Positions 1 to 7,439 of a stretch of 11,833 nucleotides of DNA are shown in pieces. The DNA is from Thermodesulfovibrio sp. Lineage in GTDB: Bacteria; Nitrospirota; Thermodesulfovibrionia; Thermodesulfovibrionales; JdFR-85. Positions within the stretch are counted from its first letter, which is position 1. The number at the start of each line of letters is the position of its first letter. Location: positions 1-11,833 of the forward strand of contig JALUSH010000119.1 in the NCBI GenBank assembly GCA_027016675.1, given 5' to 3'. The notes beneath the pieces are model-generated. The model did not search any database, was not told the origin of the DNA, and worked only from the letters and a program-made list of their open reading frames with translations. The translations under genes were made by a program, and so were the position numbers.

Positions 1-668
1 GTAGATACATTTTTAGTGAGTCCACGAAGTTTTGTTATGATGTTAACTAAATTATCGATGAGTAGTTTCAAACGTTTCTGTGTCAGTCCGAACTCTGTGG
101 TATCGTCTGTTTTTACTCTTACTTTGAGATTCCCCATACTCACCTTTTCCATTATCTCCATAAGGTTGGCAAACTTAAACTCAATGTCGTTCCTGAAGAA
201 TATGTATATAACTATAAACAGGATGCAAAGAAGCAGGATATTTAAAAATATATTTATAACGTCCTGTCCGCCGGCGAGTTCAGATAGCTTCGATTTTGAG
301 AAACTGATAATGACTTTATTAAAATCCCCACTGGTGGTCTGGAGCACTACCTCTTTTTTTATGAGATCACTATCAGGTTCTTTGAAAGAGTTTTTATAAC
401 GGTTTATTATCATATTACCCTGTCTGTCGAATACCTGTATGGAGTAAACAAAGGGAAGGGACTCAAGGTGGTCCAGTACATCTTCGGGATTATCCTTTAT
501 TATAGGACTGGTTAAAATAGATTCGGTGGTTCTTATCACCTCATTAGTATATTTGTCTAAAATGTTATTCTCTCTTCTCTCATAGAGAATCCATATCAGG
601 ATTTGAAAAATAAGGATTGAAACTATAATCCTGAGAGAAAGCCTCTTTGATAGATTATTAATCTTCAT
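1..668 (-). CDS. Methyl-accepting chemotaxis protein, N-terminal part only (runs off left edge)
   Basis: The frame is open from an ATG at 668 to the window edge, giving 222 complete codons. Residues about 12-29 are a first membrane segment and about 137-158 a second, enclosing an extracytoplasmic sensor of roughly 105 residues. Residues about 159-211 match a HAMP linker (a short helix, then an MGNLKVRV-type connector and a second helix), and the coding ends just as the signalling helix begins. The sensor has no CxxCH motif, unlike the receptor upstream, so it should sense something else. A GAGG ribosome site lies 9 nt before the ATG, and the gap to the upstream receptor gene is 23 nt, so it is most likely the next gene of the same operon. 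The methyl-accepting domain itself is not in the window; a HAMP-containing histidine kinase is the main alternative, but the sequence after HAMP and the context favour a chemoreceptor. Confidence 0.8.
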   Translation of the reverse strand, partial: MKINNLSKRLSLRIIVSILIFQILIWILYERRENNILDKYTNEVIRTTESILTSPIIKDNPEDVLDHLESLPFVYSIQVFDRQGNMIINRYKNSFKEPDSDLIKKEVVLQTTSGDFNKVIISFSKSKLSELAGGQDVINIFLNILLLCILFIVIYIFFRNDIEFKFANLMEIMEKVSMGNLKVRVKTDDTTEFGLTQKRLKLLIDNLVNIITKLRGLTKNVS

Positions 669-691
669 GATACATAACCTCGAGATAAATT

Positions 692-3544
692 TTACAAAAG
701 TCCCAGCCTGGACATTATGTTTCTTATATCTTCAAAATCATTATCATATGCCATGGTAAACCCTGTATAATGGATATCCATTGTTTTCAAAATACTCGCC
801 CCTTCAGGGTCTGTATCCTTTAATGAGAGCAGGATTTCTCTAAATCTTTCTAAATCTTCAGTTGGAATGTCTCGCGATACTACAATGCAGAACTCGGGAA
901 TCTCTTCTGAATATTGTATGAATTTAAGACCCTCATCTTTGTATTTTTCTGCAACTGACTCCATAACTGCACCTGCATCATACTCACCTTCAAGCACTGC
1001 CCTTACAACATCATCATGGTGCCCAAGGAAATTGTAATACAGAAGATCGGACAATTCTATCCCAGCCTGAAGAAGCATATGCCTGGGGATTATATATGAT
1101 GATGTGGATTCACGGTCACCAAAGGCAAAAGATCTTCTCCTGAGGTCTTTAAGTGAACTTATATCGCTTGAGGCAGAAGTAATAATTACCGAATGATGAT
1201 AGGGTTTGCCGTCTCGTAGGGCCTTTACTATCACCCTACAGCCGTATTTTTTATTTGCCTTTATATATGTTGAGGGTGTCATAAAGGCAATCTGTGTTTC
1301 ATTGTTGCCGATATCCTTGATGGCAGTATCAAAATCAACCCCTACCTTTAACTCTAATTTTTTACCTGTCTTGCTTGAAAGATAACTAACAAGCGGTTTA
1401 AAACGCTTGTACATTTCAGCTGGTGATTCAAGGGGTACCACACCAAATCTGAGAGTGGTTGAATTTTTTGTGGTCTCAACAAGTTTAAATTTGTCCATTT
1501 CAGTTACCACAAGTTCAATGTCTCTTACAAGAGATTTTACAGAACTGTTTATTTTAAAGGCGATGTTGCGATTTTTTACTGGGAGATCGACTATATTATC
1601 TATAGAGGATTTGATCTGTTCTGTTCCTATCTTTTGCTCTTGTATTGCGTTTGAAATAAGCTGGCTTTTTTCCGAGACAGCCTCAGTGCTTTCCCTTATC
1701 ATCTTACTCTGTTGTGATTGTTCCTCTGTAGCAGTTTTAACCTGGGTTGCTACATCTTTTACTGTTTCTGCAGCCCTCATGAGCAGGGACATGCCTTTGG
1801 ATTGCTCAGAGGTGGCCTTTGCAATCTGTCCTGCCATATCTCTGAATTTCTCCACAGCCTCGGTTATATATCTTGTTGCCCTGGTCTGTTCAGAGGTGGA
1901 ATGTTCAATATCAGATGCCATACGGGCTGAACTCTCAGAACGTTCGATTATCCTGTTAAGTGCTGAGGATGCCTCTCTTGAAAGCTTAAGCCCCTCGTTG
2001 ACTGCTACAAGTCCCATATTCATGGCCTCTACCGCCTCTTTGAGTTCCCTTTGTACGTTCTGTATAAGTGTTGCTATCTCCTGTGTGGAAAAAGAAGTTC
2101 TCTCTGCAAGGTCCTTGATCTCATCTGCAACCACAGAGAATCCTTTTCCGTGTTCACCTGCCTGGGCAGCAAGTATTGCAGCGTTCAGGGCAAGCAATGT
2201 GGTTTGATCAGTTATATCATCTATGACATTGAGAATCTTTCCTATCTCTTCAGATCTGCTATTAAGACGTTTTATATATTCGGCAGTGGTTTCGACAGAT
2301 ATCTTAATCCTTTCCATTCCCTCAGCAGTTTTCTCCACTGATTGTTTACCAGATGTTGTGGCTTCCTCCATTACTTTCCTGCTCAATTCCGCAGCCTCTC
2401 TTGCTCGGGTTTCAACTTCCTTGACGGCAGATCCAATCTCTTCAACTGAAGAGAAAGTATTGTCAGCCTCTTTAAGCAGTTCATTTGCATTCATAGCTAC
2501 CTCTTTGATTGAGGAGTTTAGTTCTTCTATGGAGGCTGAAATAGATTCAACAGATTCAAAAAGCTCATTGCTATTTTCTGCAATCTGAGAAATGCTTGCA
2601 GACATTTCTTCAATGGCTGATGCAGATTCTTCAGCAGAAAGGGCAAGTGCCCGGGTGCTTTCCGCAATCTCTGCAATAGAGGCATTCATCTGCTCTATGG
2701 AACTGGATATATTCTCTATAGCAGCTGTCTCTTTTTTGGTACCTTCAAGCATCTCTTTTGATTCATTTTCAACATCGTTACTTATCTTTGATACCCGTGT
2801 GGTTATGTCTTTGACGCGATGTAGAATTGCGGAAAGGGATTTCAGGCTTTCCTGTAGCGCTGCACCTGTGTAAGCAATCTCATCATCACCTGAGACATTG
2901 ATGGAAAAAGCGAGGTCACCTGCTGCAAGTCGCCTGGCTGCATTTTCAAACTCCTTTATGGGGCGTATCACTATTCGTCTTAAGAGTGTTAATAATACAA
3001 AGGAAAGCCCCAGTATTGCTATGATTGATGCTGTTATATTGAATACAACCATATCTGATATCTTTTGCTTTTCCTTAGAGATGGATATTCCGATTTTAAT
3101 CGCGCCCATGAGAGGGCTGTCTGTGGTATGGCATTTTTTGCATTCCGTCTTTTTTGTTAAAGGACTGTATACTATGATTTTATTATAAGAGATTGTTGTA
3201 TAGGGAGAAAGGGTTTTTTTGAGGATATTCATAATGTTACCTTCATCGGGTGGGGCATTTTTGTTAAATGCCTCCCTTCCTTCATAGTTGAGAACAATAA
3301 TGTTTTCAACTCCCTTCAGGGTTTTTAAGTCATTAACCATGTCTTTTGTAATCTTGGAGTTTCCTTCAATCATTGTCCGTTCAATACTTTTTTGAATTAC
3401 CCTTGCAGTTTCGAAAACCTTCTCCTGAGCAGTGCTCAGGATGTTTCTTTTTTGATAAAAAAAGATTACTGCATTGGCAAATATTGTTCCTGCAATAATC
3501 AATAAAACCACAACACCAACAATCTTTTGCTCTAATTTACCCAT
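692..3544 (-). CDS. Chemoreceptor (MCP) with periplasmic CxxCH heme motif and C-terminal PhnD-like substrate-binding domain
   Basis: This 950-residue receptor should bind stimuli and control CheA through CheW. Order of parts: membrane segment about 8-30; periplasmic sensor about 31-164 with CKKCH at 135-139, a c-type heme attachment motif; second membrane segment about 165-188; HAMP about 189-241; a very long MCP coiled coil about 245-690 with its hairpin tip at 441-484 (LLALNAAI...GEHGKGF...VVADEI). In the tip, the Glu and Arg of E. coli Tsr (E385, R388) are Leu458 and Gln461. Residues about 696-950 form a PhnD-like domain (Phosphonate-bd family): it begins LRFGVVPLE, carries an STSS ligand-loop motif at 813-816, and has GHHDD at 841-845 followed by EYDAG, matching the family's binding residues. 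No membrane segment lies between the coiled coil and this domain, so it is predicted to be cytoplasmic. The start is fixed by an AGGAGG 5 nt before the ATG. Sensor ligand and binding-domain ligand are unknown. Confidence 0.93.
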   Translation of the reverse strand: MGKLEQKIVGVVVLLIIAGTIFANAVIFFYQKRNILSTAQEKVFETARVIQKSIERTMIEGNSKITKDMVNDLKTLKGVENIIVLNYEGREAFNKNAPPDEGNIMNILKKTLSPYTTISYNKIIVYSPLTKKTECKKCHTTDSPLMGAIKIGISISKEKQKISDMVVFNITASIIAILGLSFVLLTLLRRIVIRPIKEFENAARRLAAGDLAFSINVSGDDEIAYTGAALQESLKSLSAILHRVKDITTRVSKISNDVENESKEMLEGTKKETAAIENISSSIEQMNASIAEIAESTRALALSAEESASAIEEMSASISQIAENSNELFESVESISASIEELNSSIKEVAMNANELLKEADNTFSSVEEIGSAVKEVETRAREAAELSRKVMEEATTSGKQSVEKTAEGMERIKISVETTAEYIKRLNSRSEEIGKILNVIDDITDQTTLLALNAAILAAQAGEHGKGFSVVADEIKDLAERTSFSTQEIATLIQNVQRELKEAVEAMNMGLVAVNEGLKLSREASSALNRIIERSESSARMASDIEHSTSEQTRATRYITEAVEKFRDMAGQIAKATSEQSKGMSLLMRAAETVKDVATQVKTATEEQSQQSKMIRESTEAVSEKSQLISNAIQEQKIGTEQIKSSIDNIVDLPVKNRNIAFKINSSVKSLVRDIELVVTEMDKFKLVETTKNSTTLRFGVVPLESPAEMYKRFKPLVSYLSSKTGKKLELKVGVDFDTAIKDIGNNETQIAFMTPSTYIKANKKYGCRVIVKALRDGKPYHHSVIITSASSDISSLKDLRRRSFAFGDRESTSSYIIPRHMLLQAGIELSDLLYYNFLGHHDDVVRAVLEGEYDAGAVMESVAEKYKDEGLKFIQYSEEIPEFCIVVSRDIPTEDLERFREILLSLKDTDPEGASILKTMDIHYTGFTMAYDNDFEDIRNIMSRLGLL

Positions 3545-3549
3545 AAAGG

Positions 3550-3555
3550 CCTCCT
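3550..3555 (-). promoter_or_regulatory. Perfect Shine-Dalgarno for the 950-residue chemoreceptor
   Basis: On the minus strand AGGAGG stands 5 nt before the ATG at 3544. It is the strongest ribosome site in the operon and follows a 24-nt gap after cheW. This suggests that the receptor is translated independently and strongly, unlike the upstream genes, which overlap and appear coupled. That would fit the high receptor:kinase ratio expected in chemosensory arrays (inference). Confidence 0.8.
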
Positions 3556-3568
3556 AAAAAGCCGTTGT

Positions 3569-4282
3569 TTATTTGCTAAAAAGGTTCAATGAAACAATAC
3601 TGTCCACATTTAGTATTGAGATAAATCTGTTTTTTATGACTGCAATGCTATCTATATACCTTGCCTCCGATTCAGATATGTTACCTGGAGAATCTTTTAA
3701 AAATGCCTTGTTTACATCTTGAGTTCCTAATATCATGTCTGCAACTACACCCATAGGACCCTTGGGCGCCTTGAGTATAATTACTTTTTTTGCTTTGTTT
3801 TTCTTTGTTGAATTGTCTTTACTGTCGCCCTGTTCAGGAATGTTAAATAACCTTTTGAGATTCAACAAAGGTATGATCTTGCCCCTTAAAGAGATTACTC
3901 CTGAGAGATAGGCTGGACAACGTGGTATGGGTGTTATGGAATAATAATTTGTTATCTCCTGGATGTCATTCATATAAAATCCGTATTCCTCTTCTGAAAG
4001 TTTAAATGTTAATATCTTCTCTGTTTGATCTTCTTCAGGAACTATATATTTATCATCAGATAATTTTTTATCTGATGCCTCATTTTGGGGCTCTTTCCCG
4101 GTTTCTACTGTAGAGTCAGGCCCATCATCTAACTGGAGCTTCTTTTCGACACCTTCAGATTCTGATGTGGTTTCAATCTCTGCTATCTTCCAGTCTTTAA
4201 CCTTGTTTTGTTCTGTTTTTTTGCTTTTTTTAGTGCTTTTCTGTTGTTTTCTGGCTTTTTTTCTGATTTTTGCAATATCCAT
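3569..4282 (-). CDS. cheW: CheW-type coupling protein with charged N-terminal extension
   Basis: CheW links chemoreceptors to the P5 domain of CheA. From the ATG at 4282 the product is 237 residues, whereas typical CheW is about 150-170. The CheW domain covers about residues 88-234, with the familiar GVISLRGKIIPLLNL strand at 128-142 and a short Lys-rich insertion at about 150-166. Residues 1-30 are strongly basic (KIRKKARKQQK-type) and residues 31-86 are rich in Glu, Asp and Ser; this extension looks disordered. A TTG at 4291 would add three residues, but the GGGAG purine run would then sit 1 nt from the start; with the ATG the spacing is 10 nt, so I chose the ATG. The first 53 nt overlap the end of the upstream ATPase gene in another frame. 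The domain call is firm; the role of the extension is unknown. Confidence 0.9.
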   Translation of the reverse strand: MDIAKIRKKARKQQKSTKKSKKTEQNKVKDWKIAEIETTSESEGVEKKLQLDDGPDSTVETGKEPQNEASDKKLSDDKYIVPEEDQTEKILTFKLSEEEYGFYMNDIQEITNYYSITPIPRCPAYLSGVISLRGKIIPLLNLKRLFNIPEQGDSKDNSTKKNKAKKVIILKAPKGPMGVVADMILGTQDVNKAFLKDSPGNISESEARYIDSIAVIKNRFISILNVDSIVSLNLFSK

Positions 4283-5081
4283 ACAGACCAAGCTCCCTTA
4301 CGGCATCCATTATATTCTCTTCGTCTATTTTATGAATTTCTTTAGAGAATGCATCCAAGAGTGCTGATGTGGCAATGCTGTTTATTAGTCTTGGTACACC
4401 ACCTGAATGTCTGTAGATTAGACTTATAGCCTTTTCTGTAAACAGGGGGTCTTCTCTTCCAGAGACCTTGAGTCTATGCAGTATATACTGTCTTGTTTCT
4501 TCTTCAGACAGAGGGCCTATATGATAGAACAGCCCAATCCTCTGTCTCAGTGCTGCATAGGTGCGATGTTTAAGCCTTTTCAGAATATCAGGTTGAGCAA
4601 CAAGGACAAGACTCAGAAGGTTTGCATCGTCAAGCTGAAAGTTCGTAAGAAGCCTTATCTCCTCAAAGGTTTCTTTTTTAGGGATTAGCTGTGCTTCATC
4701 AATGATAATTACAGTGGTTTTACCATCAAGATAATCCTGATAGACCTTTTCATAGATTTCATCCAGTATCTCATCCTTATATCTGTTAGTAACTGGTATT
4801 CCAAGACCTTTGGCAATGGTTCTCAGAAACTGGTTGGCTGTGAGTCTTGGATTGAATATGAGAATAATTCTGTAGTTATCTTCAAGTTCATCCATTAATG
4901 CCCTTGTTAGGGTTGTTTTGCCACAACCTATTTCACCAGTAAGTAATATCATCTCCTTTTCCTCAACTGCATATAAAAGACGTGCCAGAGCTTCTTCATG
5001 GGCACGGCTCAGATAGAGAAACTCTGGATCAGGTGTTTTACTAAAGGGCCTCTTCTTTAATTTGAAGAATTCCTCAAACAT
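4230..5081 (-). CDS. ExeA/GspA-type AAA ATPase
   Basis: The product is a 283-residue P-loop ATPase. Walker A is GEIGCGKTT at 49-57, Walker B is VIIIDEAQ at 124-131, the sensor-1 region is VLVAQP at about 159-164 and the sensor-2 region is GGVPRLIN at 227-234. The opening (FFKLKKRPFSKTPDPEFLYLS) is typical of the ExeA/GspA family, whose classical members use ATP to help place a secretion pore through the cell wall and whose shorter relatives act in transposition and other assembly jobs. There is no membrane segment and no peptidoglycan-binding domain, so only the ATPase core is present and it should be cytoplasmic. It sits between cheA (8-nt overlap at the ATG) and cheW (53-nt overlap at its Lys-rich tail), which argues for a role tied to the signalling complex. 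It is not a standard chemotaxis component. Family is confident; function in this setting is not known. Confidence 0.9.
   Translation of the reverse strand: MFEEFFKLKKRPFSKTPDPEFLYLSRAHEEALARLLYAVEEKEMILLTGEIGCGKTTLTRALMDELEDNYRIILIFNPRLTANQFLRTIAKGLGIPVTNRYKDEILDEIYEKVYQDYLDGKTTVIIIDEAQLIPKKETFEEIRLLTNFQLDDANLLSLVLVAQPDILKRLKHRTYAALRQRIGLFYHIGPLSEEETRQYILHRLKVSGREDPLFTEKAISLIYRHSGGVPRLINSIATSALLDAFSKEIHKIDEENIMDAVRELGLYGYCKNQKKSQKTTEKH
4293..4299 (-). promoter_or_regulatory. Shine-Dalgarno that sets the cheW start
   Basis: The minus strand reads AAGGGAG here, 10 nt before the ATG at 4282 and only 1 nt before the alternative TTG at 4291. The site lies inside the coding sequence of the upstream ATPase gene, so cheW translation starts while ribosomes are still finishing that gene. 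Confidence 0.6.
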
Positions 5082-7059
5082 TGCTGTATGTAAGCTTACC
5101 CTGTTTTCTGATAGTTTCCTCTATAATAGATTCAACATCCACTACAAGTACCACATCATGTTTACCTATCTCTGCTGCACCAGCAAATCCTTTTATTTCT
5201 TTTAGATACTCTCCAAGGGATTTGATCACTATATCCTCACTTCTGAGTATATCATCGATGACAAGACCTACCTTCTTACTGCCCACGCCTGCAACTACTA
5301 TGTATTGTGACTTTTCAGCATCTGAGGATGCTTCAAAGTATTCGTTTAGATAGATGAGGGGAAGAGGTTCGCCTCTTAAATTATATACTGGATTGCCTTC
5401 TATACTCTGTATTGCTTCTTTATCAACAAGAATGGTTTCAGATATGGATGTCATGGGAAGTGCCATGGTATATTTACCGACTTCTATAATCAGTGCCTTT
5501 ATTATCGCAAGGGTTATCGGGAGGGTCAGGGAGAAAGATGTAAACTTTTGAGGCTCTGTCTTTATCTCAACAAAACCACCTACTGAAGATATCTTGTTTC
5601 TTACTACATCCATCCCAACGCCTCGACCTGATATCTCGGATACAGAATCCTTTGTACTAAAACCTGGTTGAAATATAAGATCAATCAGTTCTGATTGAGT
5701 TAGCTGCTCTTCAGGCTTGATCAGTCCTTTTTCAATTGCCTTCTGCCTGATCTTTTCTGTATCTATCCCCCTGCCATCGTCTGTCACATCTATAACAACA
5801 TGATTGCCCTTCTGGTATGCCTTGAGGGTTATGCTGGCGATCTCTGGTTTGCCCTTTGAGAGACGTTCTTCTCTGTCTTCAATACCATGGTCAATAGAAT
5901 TCCTGACTATATGCATAAGAGGATCAATTACTTCCTCTGCTATAAATTTGTCTATCTCTGTCTCTTCACCATAAATATGAAGCTGAACCTGTTTGTTTGT
6001 CTCTCTTGAATACCTTCTGACAATCTGACCAAGACGTGCAAAGATCTGACCTATAGGGACCATTCTGATCTCGAGCACCAGTGATTGGAGTTCAACAATA
6101 CGTCTGCTAAGGGTCTGATTGATTCTATGCACATCAAATATTAGTGAGGAATGGCCAAAATAATCAATTAGCTCATTTTCAATCCTGCTAATGGCACCTT
6201 TTATCAGGGCAAGCTCCCCGATGCTGCTAAGAATATTGTCAATTTTCTCAATATCAACTCTTACTGTGGTGGTTACACTTTTTAGTGACTTTTCTGTTCC
6301 TGTCCCTGGAGTATCCTTTAAAGCCGCGGGTTCCCTATGGGGTATCTCTTTTTTCTTGGCATATATTACTGTTGTGGGTAGCCCTAACTCTTTCTTTATT
6401 TCTTCTTCCGACTTGGTGGTTGCAAGAAGGAGACTGAACCCAATATGCCCTTCTGGTATATCCTCTGAAGTGGGTAAGGTGGAAATAAGTTCTCCCATGG
6501 TCTTAATCCGTTCTGTTAAGGTGCGGAGTTCATTATCGAAATCTGTCAGGGGATATGTTGTTTTTATAGAATAAATTGATTTGCCTTTTTTTATATTCTC
6601 CTTGAGTCTGTGTTCTTCGTATTCGGACAGGACTTTCAGGATTTCCTCGCTGATCGTTGCAATAGCGGATTCATCAGAAACATCGACAGGAGGACTTTTC
6701 CTGAATTCTTCAATCTCGGACAACAAGGTGGATATGTCATTATATTCCTCGGGATTGGATATCATGTTTCTGATGATATCAATGTTTTTGAAAAGAAAGG
6801 AAATCGTCGGTTCGTTGACAGGATGTTTGCCCAGTCGTATATCGTCAAGCAGGTTTTCCAGGGTATGGCTGAGCTTTTGTAAGGACTCATAGCCAAATAG
6901 TCCTGATATACCTTTAAGGGTATGGAAACATCTGAAAAGGGCATTAATGTCATCAGGTAGGGGGTCTTCCAGATTATCCTGCAGATTAAGCAGGTATTCC
7001 TGGGCATTATTGAGAATCTCTTCAGCCTCTGAAATAAATTCCTCTTTTTTGGAACTCAT
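5074..7059 (-). CDS. cheA: Chemotaxis sensor histidine kinase CheA
   Basis: CheA takes signals from receptor arrays, phosphorylates itself and passes the phosphate to CheY. The 661 residues follow the classical order: P1 Hpt about 1-105 with the phosphate-accepting His46 in FHTLKG; a low-complexity link; a P2-like domain about 160-236; P3 dimerisation helices about 264-325; P4 ATPase about 330-515 with the N box (HIVRNSIDHG, 383-392), G1 box (DDGRGID, 427-433) and G2 box (GRGVGMDVV, 478-486); and a CheW-like P5 about 517-650. All motifs needed for activity are intact. The ATG at 7059 overlaps the cheY stop in ATGA, and the stop overlaps the start of the ATPase gene (8 nt), so both neighbours are probably translationally coupled. 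There is a single Hpt and no fused receiver domain, so the separate CheY next door is the obvious phosphate acceptor. Confidence 0.97.
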   Translation of the reverse strand: MSSKKEEFISEAEEILNNAQEYLLNLQDNLEDPLPDDINALFRCFHTLKGISGLFGYESLQKLSHTLENLLDDIRLGKHPVNEPTISFLFKNIDIIRNMISNPEEYNDISTLLSEIEEFRKSPPVDVSDESAIATISEEILKVLSEYEEHRLKENIKKGKSIYSIKTTYPLTDFDNELRTLTERIKTMGELISTLPTSEDIPEGHIGFSLLLATTKSEEEIKKELGLPTTVIYAKKKEIPHREPAALKDTPGTGTEKSLKSVTTTVRVDIEKIDNILSSIGELALIKGAISRIENELIDYFGHSSLIFDVHRINQTLSRRIVELQSLVLEIRMVPIGQIFARLGQIVRRYSRETNKQVQLHIYGEETEIDKFIAEEVIDPLMHIVRNSIDHGIEDREERLSKGKPEIASITLKAYQKGNHVVIDVTDDGRGIDTEKIRQKAIEKGLIKPEEQLTQSELIDLIFQPGFSTKDSVSEISGRGVGMDVVRNKISSVGGFVEIKTEPQKFTSFSLTLPITLAIIKALIIEVGKYTMALPMTSISETILVDKEAIQSIEGNPVYNLRGEPLPLIYLNEYFEASSDAEKSQYIVVAGVGSKKVGLVIDDILRSEDIVIKSLGEYLKEIKGFAGAAEIGKHDVVLVVDVESIIEETIRKQGKLTYSNV

Positions 7060-7439
7060 CTATTCAGTACCCTGTTTATGGTATTTTGAAGCTCCTCTGG
7101 CTTAAAGGGTTTTGTGATATATGCCTCTGCACCAAGGGCAAGCCCACGCTGTATATCCTTTTCAGTCTTTTCTGTGCTTACAATAATCACAGGTGTGTTT
7201 TTATATCGTGGGGTAGTCCTTAGAAAGTTGATCAGTTCCAGACCATTAATATCAGGCATGTTAATATCGGTTACTATAAGCTTGAAATTTTCTGTTGGGA
7301 GAATCTTTAATGCCTCAAACCCATTTTGCGCTTCAAATACATTATACTCCTCTCCCATATCCTCGATAATGCTTCGAATCATAGAGCGTGTTGAAAGGGA
7401 GTCTTCAACTACAAGAACCTTTATGTTCCTTTTAATCAT
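7056..7439 (-). CDS. cheY: CheY-like single-domain response regulator
   Basis: This 127-residue receiver domain has no output domain. The acidic pair is Glu12-Asp13, the phosphate-accepting aspartate is Asp58 (VTDINMPDING), the conserved Ser/Thr is at 88-89 (VSTE), and Lys110 precedes Pro111. All catalytic positions are filled, so it should accept phosphate from CheA His46. It overlaps the PATAN-GAF gene by ATGA at its start and cheA by ATGA at its end. The 127-residue length and standalone form fit a diffusible CheY, but whether it acts on a flagellar switch, a pilus motor or the neighbouring PATAN or AAA proteins cannot be decided here. PilG- or FrzZ-like roles are possible alternatives. 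Confidence 0.93.
   Translation of the reverse strand: MIKRNIKVLVVEDSLSTRSMIRSIIEDMGEEYNVFEAQNGFEALKILPTENFKLIVTDINMPDINGLELINFLRTTPRYKNTPVIIVSTEKTEKDIQRGLALGAEAYITKPFKPEELQNTINRVLNR

Noticed and set aside
1407..2207. A 266-codon open frame on the plus strand opposite the chemoreceptor, Ser-, Ala- and Ile-rich
   Set aside because: It is the antisense of the repetitive coiled-coil coding sequence, has no ribosome site and no recognisable family; the minus strand holds a well-supported receptor.
4230..4282. Programmed frameshift at A-rich tracts fusing the ATPase to CheW
   Set aside because: Joining the frames needs a +1 shift (or loss of one A); a -1 slip on the A7 tract leads to the third frame. 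A proper ribosome site and ATG for cheW already explain the overlap.
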